Shown here: piece by piece, positions 17,318 through 25,693 of the stretch
Layout of the letters: every line of letters starts with the position of its first letter
Numbering within the stretch: position 1 is the stretch's first letter
NCBI RefSeq assembly: GCF_000020665.1
Contig: NC_011071.1
Span: forward strand, 2,222,501-2,286,500
Direction: 5' to 3'
Source of the DNA: Stenotrophomonas maltophilia R551-3
GTDB taxonomy: Bacteria > Pseudomonadota > Gammaproteobacteria > Xanthomonadales > Xanthomonadaceae
Length of the DNA stretch: 64,000 bases
Made by a program: the position numbers and the translations under genes
Notes under the pieces: model-generated
The model's input: only the letters and a program-made list of their open reading frames with translations
The model's database searches: none
Told to the model about the DNA's origin: nothing

Positions 17318-18199
17318 ATGGACGATTCCACTGCGCTGTTCTCCCGCCTCCGCCCACGCCTGTTCGGCGTGGCCTACCGCATGCTTGGGTCTTCGCACGA
17401 AGCCGAGGACGTGGTGCAGGACGTCTGGCTGCGCTGGCATGGCGCCGATCAGTCACAGATCGAGAATCCCGAAGCCTGGCTGGTCGCCACTACCACCCGT
17501 CGCGCCATTGATGGCCTGCGCCTGGCACGGCATACGCGCGAACATTATGTCGGCATGTGGTTGCCCGAGCCGCTGCTGACCGATGACACCAGCACCCCTG
17601 AATATGTACTGGAAACCGCCAGCGATCTGTCGGTCGCCTTCCTCAGCGTGCTCGAACGGTTGGCGCCGGATGCGCGTGCGGCCTTCCTGCTGCACGACGT
17701 GTTCGATCAGGACTACGCGGTGGTCGCGCGCACCCTGGACAAGACAGAAGCCGCCTGCCGGCAGATTGTGCATCGTGCACGCCTGCAGCTCAGGCAGGAG
17801 CGCCCGCGCTACAACGTCCCGCAGGACGTGCACCAGAAATTGCTGCGCCGTTTCGCCGAGGCCGCATCCAGTGGCGATTTCCGCACGATGAAGGCGCTGA
17901 TGGCCGAGTCGGCCGAGCTGGTGGGTGACGGCGGCGGCATCGTCACCAGCTTCCCCAAACCGATGGTCGGGGGCGCACGCATTGCCCAGCTGCTGTACGC
18001 CCCGCACCTGCGGCGCAGCGCGCAATTGCGGATGGTGCCGGCCATGCTCAACGGACGGCTGGGACTGCTGCGCTATTTCGATGGCGAGCTGGAAGCGGCG
18101 ATGGCCTTCGAGACCGATGGCGAACGGATCACGCAGATCCTGGTGCAGCGCAACCCGCACAAGCTGCAGCGGCTGGCACTGCCCACCTCGATTCAGTAG
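17318..18199 (+). CDS. sigJ: ECF41-group sigma factor (SigJ-like) with fused SnoaL-like domain
   Basis: 293 aa. Region 2 is at about residues 5-75 (RLFGVAYRMLGSSHEAEDVV, then QDVWLRW), region 4 at about 105-165, and a C-terminal SnoaL/NTF2-like extension of about 120 residues. The extension carries the ECF41 hallmark motifs: DGGG at 204-207 and NPHKL (consensus NPDKL) at 279-283. In this group the fused domain replaces an anti-sigma factor. The neighbouring AhpD-like and cupin genes are typical ECF41 context. The promoter is at 17282-17308. Confidence 0.9.
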   Translation: MDDSTALFSRLRPRLFGVAYRMLGSSHEAEDVVQDVWLRWHGADQSQIENPEAWLVATTTRRAIDGLRLARHTREHYVGMWLPEPLLTDDTSTPEYVLETASDLSVAFLSVLERLAPDARAAFLLHDVFDQDYAVVARTLDKTEAACRQIVHRARLQLRQERPRYNVPQDVHQKLLRRFAEAASSGDFRTMKALMAESAELVGDGGGIVTSFPKPMVGGARIAQLLYAPHLRRSAQLRMVPAMLNGRLGLLRYFDGELEAAMAFETDGERITQILVQRNPHKLQRLALPTSIQ

Positions 18200-18250
18200 A
18201 TCCGCGCCGCGCGTGGATGGCATCCATTGCGACCTCGTTCTTGCGGGATT

Positions 18251-18278
18251 CGACCGGGGCGCCGATGCGCCCCGGTCG
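18251..18278. terminator. Bidirectional terminator-like hairpin
   Basis: Perfect 12-bp stem, CGACCGGGGCGC with GCGCCCCGGTCG, and a CGAT tetraloop, centred in the 114-bp gap between convergent genes. There is no long T-run. Confidence 0.6.
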
Positions 18279-18313
18279 TGAACGTCTGCCTGCGCAATGG
18301 CCGCAGGATTCGA

Positions 18314-19234
18314 TCAGAAGTCCCAGAACACCGGCACCCAGCGGAAGGTCTCGCCCTCCAGCGACACCCGGCCCACTGACGGGAACGGAAGATGCGTGGC
18401 CACCAGCATTTCGCCGGTGCCTGCCAGTTCCTTCAGCAGGGCGATGCGTACGCGCGCGGATTCCTCCGGGTCGTGCTCGAAGCCGTTGTGCCAGTTCGGC
18501 TGGTCGAAGCCGACCGCGAACACCGCGTCACCGGCGAAGGTCAGGGCCTGCCCGGCAGACGCCACGCGCACCACGCAGTGTCCCGGGGTATGCCCTCCGG
18601 TGCGACGGGCCGTCACGCCCGGCGCGATCTGCTGTTCGTCCTGGAAGGTGTGCACATAGCTGCTGTACTCGGCCCAGAAGTGCTTGGCCGTGGCACGCAG
18701 CGCATCGGGGAACCCCTGCGGCATGTTGGTGCGGCTGAAGTCCGGCGACTTCCAGAACTCCACCTCCGCCGCGGCCACGTGGATCTTGAGGTCCGGGCGC
18801 AGCTGTTCCTTCACGCCTTCAACCAGCAGCCCGCCGACGTGGTCCATGTGCATGTGGGTGATCACCACATCGGTGATTTCGCCCAGGTTGATACCGGCGG
18901 CACCGAGGCGGCGGATCAACTGGCCGGCGCGCGGCAACTGCAGGTCCGGGTCCATGCCCAGGCCGGCATCGATGAGGATGGTGCGATCACCGCTGTGCAC
19001 CACCATCACGTTCAATGCCCAGTCGAAGGCATCCTGCGGCAGGTACATCTCTTCGAACCATTCGGCACGGTCGGCGGCCGGTACGTTGTGGCCGAGCATC
19101 TGGGTGGGCAACGGCAGGACGCCATCGCTGATCACCAGCACTTCGACGTCGCCCACCTTGAGGGCGTAGCGCGAGGGCACCAGTTCATCGAGGGCGGGGG
19201 CAATGGGCGCGGCGGTGTTTTCCAGGCTGAACAT
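18314..19234 (-). CDS. MBL-fold metallo-hydrolase
   Basis: 306 aa from the ATG at 19234. Metallo-beta-lactamase fold with the zinc motif ITHMHMDHVGG, a later GGHTPGHCV and the metal-bridging aspartate in TFAGDAVF. The sequence around these fits the lactonase/quorum-quenching-like and PNGM-type branch, but the substrate cannot be told. There is no clear signal peptide. Upstream about 270 bp lack a gene. Confidence 0.83.
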   Translation of the reverse strand: MFSLENTAAPIAPALDELVPSRYALKVGDVEVLVISDGVLPLPTQMLGHNVPAADRAEWFEEMYLPQDAFDWALNVMVVHSGDRTILIDAGLGMDPDLQLPRAGQLIRRLGAAGINLGEITDVVITHMHMDHVGGLLVEGVKEQLRPDLKIHVAAAEVEFWKSPDFSRTNMPQGFPDALRATAKHFWAEYSSYVHTFQDEQQIAPGVTARRTGGHTPGHCVVRVASAGQALTFAGDAVFAVGFDQPNWHNGFEHDPEESARVRIALLKELAGTGEMLVATHLPFPSVGRVSLEGETFRWVPVFWDF

Positions 19235-19505
19235 GAGGGATCTCCACGAAGGGCATTGGGCGGGCAGCGATGCAAGGCTGGCGCGAACGATTCCGGGCGC
19301 TTTCCCACGGCGCAGGGCGTGGCGTTGCCAGGGCTCGGATGCCTGGCAGGCCAGCACTGCAGGGTTCATGGGAAGACGGGCCACTGCGCAAGCGGTGGGC
19401 CCGGAACACGGCATATGCCGTGTGCGATCAGCCTAGGTAGCACACCGTTGCTGCGGTAGGCCCGTGGAGGGGGACGTGATGTTGCATTCCGGGAAGCAAT
19501 GCGAA

Positions 19506-19982
19506 TCACATACCCAGATCAGACAGCCCCGGGTGATCATCCGGGCGGCGCCCGAGCGGCCAGTGGAACTTGCGGTCGCTTTCCTTGATCGGCATGTCGT
19601 TGATGCACGAAAAGCGGCGCTGCATCAGGCCGTCGGCGCCGAATTCCCAGTTCTCGTTTCCATAGGAGCGGAACCAGTTGCCGGAGTCGTCATGCCACTC
19701 ATAGGCGTAGCGCACGGCAATGCGATTGTCGGTGAAGGCCCATAGCTCCTTGATCAGGCGGTACTCAAGCTCCTTGTTCCACTTGCGAGCCAGGAACTGC
19801 CGGGCTTCCTCGCGGCCATGGGTGAACTCGGCACGGTTGCGCCACTCGGTGTCCAGCGAATAGGCCAGCGAAACCTTGTCCGCATCGCGGGAGTTCCAGC
19901 CATCTTCGGCAAGGCGCACTTTCTCGATGGCCGATTCACGGGTGAACGGGGGAAGTGGCGGACGGGGTGCTTCAGTGGACAC
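19506..19982 (-). CDS. DUF1348 / NTF2-like family protein
   Basis: 158 aa from the GTG at 19982, with TGGAGG upstream. NTF2-like small barrel of the DUF1348 family, seen in the conserved stretches [18 protein letters not shown] and [20 protein letters not shown]. The function of the family is not established. It follows the TetR gene by 62 bp on the same strand and is probably controlled by it. Confidence 0.82.
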   Translation of the reverse strand: MSTEAPRPPLPPFTRESAIEKVRLAEDGWNSRDADKVSLAYSLDTEWRNRAEFTHGREEARQFLARKWNKELEYRLIKELWAFTDNRIAVRYAYEWHDDSGNWFRSYGNENWEFGADGLMQRRFSCINDMPIKESDRKFHWPLGRRPDDHPGLSDLGM

Positions 19983-20044
19983 GGTGGGGCCTCCAATCAA
20001 GTGGATAAACGGGTGCTTCGACGGGTTTTTTGATGACTCAGGCG

Positions 20045-20614
20045 TCAGCGCCTGGCCTGCTCCAACAACACCGCTGCAACATCCCTTGCAGTGTCTGCGG
20101 CGTCGTAGTCGCCCATCACGCGCGAGACGGTGATGGCGCCTTCCATGAGAACCAGCAGCTGACGCGCCAGCGCTGCCGGCTGCTGGATATCCAGTTGCCC
20201 GGTCAGTTCCAGCGTGTAATCGAGCAGCTTCTGCTTGTGATCTTTTGCGATGTGGCGAATCGGATCGTCGGGATCGCCGACCTCGCCCGCGGTGTTGATG
20301 AAGGCACAGCCGCGATAGCCCTCGGACTGGAACCAGCCCTTGAGTACGGTGAACATGCCCAGGATGCGTGCTTCCGCAGTATTGGCCTTGTCGCACTCCT
20401 GCTGGAACCAGGCCAGCCAACGCACGTCGCGCGCTCTCAATGCCGCAGCGGCCACCTGATCCTTGTTTTCAAAGTGGCGGTAGATGCTCTTCCGGGCAAC
20501 GCCGGAGGTCTTCACCAGCAGGTCCATGCCCGTGGCGTGGATCCCGTTCTGGTAGATCAGCGCCTCGGCCGTGGCCAGGATCTTCTGTTGGGTATCGGCG
20601 GTGGTTGTGTTCAC
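20045..20614 (-). CDS. TetR-family regulator
   Basis: 189 aa from the GTG at 20614. N-terminal HTH at about residues 8-50 ([20 protein letters not shown], then [16 protein letters not shown]) and a TetR_C-type ligand domain with [15 protein letters not shown], typical of the YcdC-like/TetR_C_16 type. A perfect 20-bp palindrome lies 9 bp upstream and is probably its own operator. It forms an operon with the DUF1348 gene and is divergent from the hydrolase at 20783. Confidence 0.87.
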   Translation of the reverse strand: MNTTTADTQQKILATAEALIYQNGIHATGMDLLVKTSGVARKSIYRHFENKDQVAAAALRARDVRWLAWFQQECDKANTAEARILGMFTVLKGWFQSEGYRGCAFINTAGEVGDPDDPIRHIAKDHKQKLLDYTLELTGQLDIQQPAALARQLLVLMEGAITVSRVMGDYDAADTARDVAAVLLEQARR

Positions 20615-20622
20615 GACGCCAA

Positions 20623-20642
20623 GGTAGAACGATCGTTCTACC
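20623..20642. promoter_or_regulatory. 20-bp palindromic TetR operator
   Basis: GGTAGAACGATCGTTCTACC is a perfect palindrome of the length and form typical for TetR-family sites. It sits between the divergent tetR gene (20614) and hydrolase gene (20783), closer to tetR. Confidence 0.75.
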
Positions 20643-20782
20643 CTGTCAACAGGCGGCATCGCGACCTTCCGGGTTGCCCGTTCGCTCAGGACGATCTATC
20701 AAGAAATTCGTACATGTCATCATCCAGAGGCTCGATTTCGGTCGCAAAGTACGTCTCACCACCCACCCATGAGACGCCTCGC

Positions 20783-21736
20783 ATGAACACCTTTGCCCGT
20801 ACCCTGGCCGTTGCCGCCCTCGCCCTCTCGGTCCAGGCCGGCCTGTCCGCGCAGGCCGCCGAACCGGCCAAGCCGGCTGCAGTCACCAGCATCGCGCGCA
20901 CCGCCAGCTACATCACCACCGCCGATGGCGTGCAGCTCTACTACAAGGACTGGGGCCCGAAGGACGGCGCGGTCGTCACCTTCAGCCACGGCTGGCCGCT
21001 GAACTCGGACAGCTGGGAATCGCAGATGATCTTCCTGGCCAATCAGGGCTATCGCGTCATCGCTCACGACCGCCGTGGCCACGGCCGTTCCAGCCAGCCG
21101 TGGGATGGCAACGACATGGATCACTACGCTGATGACCTGGCCACGGTGATCAACACGCTCGACCTGCACGATGTCACCCTGGTGGGCTTCTCCACCGGTG
21201 GCGGCGAGGTGGCGCGCTACATCGGCCGCCATGGCACCGGCCGGGTGAAGAAGGCCGTGCTGATCAGCTCGGTGCCGCCGCTCATGCTGAAGACCGCCGA
21301 CAACCCCAATGGCCTGCCGATCGAAGTGTTCGATGGCATCCGCAAGGCGCAGATGGACAACCGCGCACAGCTGTACAAGGACATCCCGTCGGGCCCGTTC
21401 TACGGCTTCAACCGCCCGGGCGCTAAGGTGTCTCAGGGCTTGATCGATGCGTGGTGGGCGCAGGGCATGCAGGGTGGCCACAAGAACACCTACGATTCGA
21501 TCGCTGCGTTCTCGGCCACCGATTTCCGCGCCGACCTGAAGAAGTTCGATGTGCCGACGCTGGTCATCCACGGTGATGACGACCAGATCGTGCCGATCGA
21601 CATCTCCGGCCGCCAGTCGGCGAAGCTGATCAAGGGCGCCAGGCTGATTGTTTACCCGGGCGCGCCGCACGGCCTGACCGATACCCACAAGGACAGGGTC
21701 AACCAGGATCTGCTGACGTTCCTGCAGGAAAAGTAA
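20783..21736 (+). CDS. Secreted haloperoxidase-like alpha/beta hydrolase
   Basis: 317 aa from the ATG at 20783. A signal peptide covers residues 1-26 ([17 protein letters not shown]). The mature part is closest in form to cofactor-free haloperoxidases/esterases: oxyanion [12 protein letters not shown], nucleophile S137 in GFSTGG, acid in the GDDDQIVP segment (about D266) and H296 in APHGL. Most members are cytosolic, so export to the periplasm is unusual. A terminator-like hairpin follows at 21744. Confidence 0.85.
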   Translation: MNTFARTLAVAALALSVQAGLSAQAAEPAKPAAVTSIARTASYITTADGVQLYYKDWGPKDGAVVTFSHGWPLNSDSWESQMIFLANQGYRVIAHDRRGHGRSSQPWDGNDMDHYADDLATVINTLDLHDVTLVGFSTGGGEVARYIGRHGTGRVKKAVLISSVPPLMLKTADNPNGLPIEVFDGIRKAQMDNRAQLYKDIPSGPFYGFNRPGAKVSQGLIDAWWAQGMQGGHKNTYDSIAAFSATDFRADLKKFDVPTLVIHGDDDQIVPIDISGRQSAKLIKGARLIVYPGAPHGLTDTHKDRVNQDLLTFLQEK

Positions 21737-21743
21737 GCCACCG

Positions 21744-21768
21744 GGGCTCCGGCCTCAGGTCGGGGCCC
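21744..21768 (+). terminator. Terminator-like hairpin after the haloperoxidase gene
   Basis: GGGCTCCGGCC (21744-21754) pairs with GGTCGGGGCCC (21758-21768) through 9 Watson-Crick pairs plus wobbles, with a 3-nt loop and TTCTC after it. It starts 8 bp after the stop. Confidence 0.6.
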
Positions 21769-21851
21769 TTCTCACGTGGAACGGTGTTGCAGGATTGAAC
21801 CGTTCCCTCCTGCCTGCCAGCTTCCGGCCGTGGACATGCGTCAGCAGCCGC

Positions 21852-22433
21852 TCAGGCATCGGATTCATCGGTCAGCCTGGCAAGAATGTCTTCCCGGCAG
21901 GCGTCCAGAATCTCGTCCGCCAACGGCGAATCATCCGGGCATGATCGCGACAGCACCATGGCCCCCACTGCCTGGGCGATCCGCGCAATGCGCCGGGCGC
22001 GATGACGTGCGGCAGACGCTGCATCAGGTGGGTCAGCGTGACCTGTACCCGCTGTGAGCCGAGCATCAATGCCCGCCACGAACGCCTCCCTCACCGAATC
22101 CGGCTGACGCGCAGCATCGCCGCACAGTGCTGCCATCGTGCAGCCCTGCCCCGGCGCATCCCGGTGCACGCGGGACAGGTAATGAACCAGGAAGGTGCGG
22201 TGATCCATCCCAGCCAAGGCCTCGGCGGATGTCGAAAAGCCACACGCTGCGGCTTCGGCCATCAGGTCAGCCTTCGAAGCGAAGTGCTTGTAAAAGCCGC
22301 CATGAGTGAAGCCGGCTGCCGACATCAGATCCGCCACGCTCACGCCGTCATATCCCCGCTCGCGGAAGAGTGCGCATGCCGTTTCGACAATGTGAGCGCG
22401 GTTGGCCTGCGCCTGGGCCTTGGTGACCTTCAT
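21852..22433 (-). CDS. TetR-family regulator divergent from the OYE operon
   Basis: 193 aa from the ATG at 22433. HTH at about residues 10-55 (VETACALFRERGYDGVSVAD, then AGFTHGGFYKHFASK), and a C-terminal domain of the TetR_C type seen in NemR-like repressors. It is divergent from the Old Yellow Enzyme gene with a large palindromic operator between them. By analogy with NemR it may sense electrophiles through cysteines (for example in AAACGFS, GQGCTM and LDACRE), but that is inference. Confidence 0.87.
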   Translation of the reverse strand: MKVTKAQAQANRAHIVETACALFRERGYDGVSVADLMSAAGFTHGGFYKHFASKADLMAEAAACGFSTSAEALAGMDHRTFLVHYLSRVHRDAPGQGCTMAALCGDAARQPDSVREAFVAGIDARLTAGTGHADPPDAASAARHRARRIARIAQAVGAMVLSRSCPDDSPLADEILDACREDILARLTDESDA

Positions 22434-22510
22434 GACTCGATACCTGCTGATGACGTGCTGCGGCGAGGGCATCTTACCACGCATAGATTATGTTCATCAT
22501 CAAACCATTG

Positions 22511-22542
22511 ACATCAATGATGATGCTCATCATCATTGATGT
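22511..22542. promoter_or_regulatory. 32-bp palindromic operator with overlapping -35
   Basis: ACATCAATGATGATG and its exact complement CATCATCATTGATGT flank a central CT. TTGACA at 22508-22513 is a consensus -35 whose end enters the palindrome; a weak -10 (CATCAT) 17 nt downstream is inside it. Bound repressor would block the nemA promoter. A further half-site (TTCATCATC) lies at about 22491-22499 towards tetR. Confidence 0.75.
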
Positions 22543-22565
22543 GTCGCGCCGCTCGTCCCACGACT

Positions 22566-22576
22566 CCCCCCCCCCC
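22566..22576 (+). repeat. Poly-C tract (11 C) in the nemA leader
   Basis: A run of eleven C residues lies in the presumed 5' untranslated region, 29 bp before the ATG of the Old Yellow Enzyme gene. Such tracts can vary in length by slippage. Confidence 0.6.
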
Positions 22577-22605
22577 ATATTTCCAGCGCTGAGCCCGCAT
22601 ATCCC

Positions 22606-23700
22606 ATGACAGACACCCCGCTCTTCCAGCCCTACGTTCTGGGGCCGCTGACCCTGGCCAACCGCATCGTGATGGCGCCGCTCACCCGCAACCGCGCGGG
22701 TGCAGGGCTGGTGCCCAATCCGCTGGCGGCTACCTACTACGCCCAGCGCGCCTCGGCCGGCCTGATCATCACCGAGGCCACCCAGATCTCCGCCCAGGCC
22801 CAGGGCTACCAGGACACGCCGGGGATCTACACGCCCGACCAGATCGCGGGTTGGCGTGAGGTCACCGACGCCGTCCACGCGCGCGGCGGGCGTATCTTCG
22901 TACAGCTGTGGCACGTGGGACGCATCTCGCATGTGGATCTGCAGCCAGGCAATGCGGCCCCCGTTTCGGCCTCGGCCGTCCGGGCCCAGACCAAGACCTT
23001 CGTCCACAACGGCTTCGTCGACGTCTCCGAGCCGCGCGCGCTCGGGATCGACGAGCTGCCCGCCATCATCGATGACTTCCGCCAGGCTGCGGCCAATGCC
23101 ATGGTCGCCGGATTCGATGGCGTGGAGATTCACGGCGCGAACGGATACCTGCTTGAGCAGTTCATCAAGGACGGGGCCAACCAGCGCACCGATGCCTACG
23201 GCGGCTCGATCGAGAACCGCGCGCGCCTGCTGCTGGAGGTTACGGCTGCTGTGGCTCAGGAGATTGGCGCCGATCGCACCGGCGTGCGCATTTCGCCGGT
23301 CTCGCCAGCCAACGCCATCAGCATCAGTGATCCGCAGCCGCAGTACGACTACATCGTCGACCAGCTCAGCGCACTGGGGATTGTCTACCTGCATGTGGTG
23401 GAAGGTGCGACCGGCGGGCCTCGCGACGTTGCGCCGTTCGACTTCGATGGCCTGCGCCGGCGCTTTGCCGGCGCCTACATGGCCAACAACGGCTATGACC
23501 TCGACCTGGCCAATGCCCATCTCGCCGAAGGCAAGGCCGACCTGTTCGCATTCGGACGCGCCTTCATCAGCAACCCCGATCTGGTCGAGCGCCTTAAGAC
23601 CGGTGCGCCGTTGAATGCGTTGAACCCGGCCACGTTGTATGGCGGCGGCGCCGAAGGCTACATCGATTACCCCGCCTTGACCGACACCGCGGCGCAGTAG
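22606..23700 (+). CDS. nemA: Old Yellow Enzyme family alkene reductase (NemA-like)
   Basis: 364 aa FMN enzyme with a TIM barrel. FMN- and substrate-binding residues are visible: VMAPLTRNRAG near residue 22-32, the pair H176/N179 in EIHGANGYL, and FGRAFISNPDLVERL near the end. Reduces activated C=C bonds of enals, maleimides and nitro compounds with NADPH. There is no clear ribosome binding site. It is first in an operon with an SDR and a medium-chain dehydrogenase-like gene, controlled by the divergent TetR. Confidence 0.92.
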   Translation: MTDTPLFQPYVLGPLTLANRIVMAPLTRNRAGAGLVPNPLAATYYAQRASAGLIITEATQISAQAQGYQDTPGIYTPDQIAGWREVTDAVHARGGRIFVQLWHVGRISHVDLQPGNAAPVSASAVRAQTKTFVHNGFVDVSEPRALGIDELPAIIDDFRQAAANAMVAGFDGVEIHGANGYLLEQFIKDGANQRTDAYGGSIENRARLLLEVTAAVAQEIGADRTGVRISPVSPANAISISDPQPQYDYIVDQLSALGIVYLHVVEGATGGPRDVAPFDFDGLRRRFAGAYMANNGYDLDLANAHLAEGKADLFAFGRAFISNPDLVERLKTGAPLNALNPATLYGGGAEGYIDYPALTDTAAQ

Positions 23701-23763
23701 GCACCGCAACACTCCGGCCGCCTCCCCGACCCCTGACCACATACACGCCAAGAGATGCCCACC

Positions 23764-24552
23764 ATGAGCACGCTTCCCACCGTTCTGATCACTGGTGCTT
23801 CCAGCGGTATCGGCGCCGTCTATGCCGAACGCTTCGCACGCCGTGGCCACGACCTTGTACTGGTCGCGCGCGATCAGTCCCGACTGGATGCACTGGCCGC
23901 ACGTCTGCGTCAGGACACCGGCGTCACCGTCGATGTACTGGCAGCTGACCTCACCCTCAACGCTGACCTGGCCGCCGTCGAAGCCCGCCTGCGTGACGAT
24001 GACCGCATCGGCATCCTGATCAACAACGCGGGCGTTGCGCAGGCCGGCGGCTTCACCGAGCAGTCGGCCGAAAGCATTGACACGATGGTGACGCTGAACA
24101 CGCTGGCGCTGACTCGGTTGGCCGCCGCCGCTGCCCGGCGCCTGACGCAGGCTGGCACCGGTGCGATCGTGAACATCGGCTCGGTGGTGGGCCTGGCGCC
24201 GGAGCTGGGCATGTCCGTCTACGGCGCGACCAAAGCCTTCGCGCTCTTTCTGTCGCAGGCCCTGAGCCTCGAACTGGCGCCCAGCGGTGTCTATGTGCAG
24301 GCGGTGCTGCCTGCCGCTACGCGCACCGAGATCTGGGAACGTGCGGGCATCGACATCAACACCTTGCCAGAGGTGATGGATGTCGACGAACTGGTCGATG
24401 CGGCCCTGGTCGGCTTTGATCGCCGCGAGGCGGTGACCATTCCGCCGCTGCATGTGGCCTCGCGCTGGGACACGCTGGACGCCTCGCGTCAGGGCCTGCT
24501 CTCGGATATCCGCCAGGCGCACGCGGCCGAGCGCTATCGCAGCGTCGCCTGA
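23764..24552 (+). CDS. Short-chain dehydrogenase/reductase
   Basis: 262 aa from the ATG at 23764, which has AAGAGA at a suitable distance; an ATG at 23755 is also in frame. Classical SDR: cofactor motif TGASSGIGAVYAERFARRG at 11-29, NNAG near residue 87, active-site serine in NIGSVVGLAPELG and the pair in VYGATK. It lies 63 bp after nemA. The substrate is unknown; probably a carbonyl compound from the same detoxification route. Confidence 0.88.
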   Translation: MSTLPTVLITGASSGIGAVYAERFARRGHDLVLVARDQSRLDALAARLRQDTGVTVDVLAADLTLNADLAAVEARLRDDDRIGILINNAGVAQAGGFTEQSAESIDTMVTLNTLALTRLAAAAARRLTQAGTGAIVNIGSVVGLAPELGMSVYGATKAFALFLSQALSLELAPSGVYVQAVLPAATRTEIWERAGIDINTLPEVMDVDELVDAALVGFDRREAVTIPPLHVASRWDTLDASRQGLLSDIRQAHAAERYRSVA

Positions 24553-24595
24553 TCCGCAGCCATCCTCGCCGCGCCTCAACCCGAGTGTCCATCCC

Positions 24596-25597
24596 ATGAA
24601 AGCTTTTCTCATCGACCGCTATGGCAGGAAGGAGATGGGCCGCATCGGCGACGTCCCGCAGCCGGCGTTGCGCGACGACGATGTACTCATCCGCGTGCAC
24701 GCGGCCAGCGTCAATGCACTGGATGCCAAAATCAGGACCGGGGAATTCAAGGCGATCCTGCCCTATCAGCTACCGCTGATTCTGGGCAACGACCTGGCTG
24801 GCACGGTGGAACGTGTCGGCGCTGCGGTTCGCCAGTTCAAGCCTGGTGATGAGGTCTATGCCCGCCCGGATGATGATCGCATTGGAACGTTCGCCGAATT
24901 CATCGCGGTCAAGGCTGCCTCCCTGGCGCTGAAGCCTGCCAACCTCAGCATGGTGGAAGCCGCCTCGCTGCCGCTGGTCGCGCTGACTGCCTGGCAGGCC
25001 CTGGTTGAAACCGGGCAACTGAAAGCCGGGCAGAAGGTCTTCATCCAGGCGGGCTCCGGTGGTGTAGGCACTGTCGCGATCCAGCTGGCGAAACACCTGG
25101 GCGCCTTTGTGGCGACCACCACCAGCACGGCCAACGTGGCATGGGTGAAGGCACTGGGCGCGGACGTGGTGATCGATTACACGCAACAGGACTTCGCCAC
25201 GGAGCTGCGCGACTACGATCTGGTGCTCAACAGCCTGGGCAAGGAGGAGCTGACGCGCTCGCTGCCGATTCTGAAGCCGGGCGGGCATCTGCTCTCCATC
25301 TCCGGGCCGCCTACCCCGGCCTTCGCGGCGCAGCGCAGGCTGGCCTGGCCGCTCCAGCAGGTCATGCGCCTGCTCAGCCACGGCGTCCGCCGCAAGGCCA
25401 GGCAGAAACGCGTGACCTACACCTTTGTGTTCATGCGGGCTGACGGACAGCAGTTGACCACGATCACCTCGCTGGTGGAGTCAGGTGCGATCCGGCCGGT
25501 CATCGACAGGGTCTTTCCGTTCTCGCAGACCCAGAACGCGCTGGATCATGTCGAGAGCGGCCGTGCCAAGGGAAAGGTGGTTGTCGCATTGCGGTAA
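24596..25597 (+). CDS. NADP-dependent MDR-family oxidoreductase (quinone oxidoreductase-like)
   Basis: 333 aa from the ATG at 24596. Medium-chain dehydrogenase/reductase of the zinc-free quinone oxidoreductase/enoyl reductase branch. N-terminal GroES-like domain (GNDLAGTVERVG), Rossmann motif AGSGGVGTVAIQLAKHLG near residues 150-168, and a C-terminal GRAKGKVVVAL typical of the family. The structural zinc cysteines are absent. Third gene of the nemA operon, 43 bp after the SDR, ended by a terminator. Confidence 0.88.
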   Translation: MKAFLIDRYGRKEMGRIGDVPQPALRDDDVLIRVHAASVNALDAKIRTGEFKAILPYQLPLILGNDLAGTVERVGAAVRQFKPGDEVYARPDDDRIGTFAEFIAVKAASLALKPANLSMVEAASLPLVALTAWQALVETGQLKAGQKVFIQAGSGGVGTVAIQLAKHLGAFVATTTSTANVAWVKALGADVVIDYTQQDFATELRDYDLVLNSLGKEELTRSLPILKPGGHLLSISGPPTPAFAAQRRLAWPLQQVMRLLSHGVRRKARQKRVTYTFVFMRADGQQLTTITSLVESGAIRPVIDRVFPFSQTQNALDHVESGRAKGKVVVALR

Positions 25598-25620
25598 GGG
25601 CACGTTGCTGCCCGGGCAAT

Positions 25621-25641
25621 AGCCACCGCAGGTGGGTGGCT
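25621..25641 (+). terminator. Rho-independent terminator of the nemA operon
   Basis: AGCCACC (25621-25627) pairs perfectly with GGTGGCT (25635-25641), followed by TTCATTGT, 24 bp after the last stop. The opposite-strand uvrA-like gene ends at 25694. Confidence 0.65.
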
Positions 25642-25693
25642 TTCATTGTCCGGCAGGACGCCCCATTCAAGCGACGGCCACGCACCAACCGCC

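Noticed and set aside
22474..24612. 712-codon open frame on the minus strand opposite nemA and the SDR gene
   Set aside because: Antisense shadow spanning two unrelated real genes and the operator palindrome.
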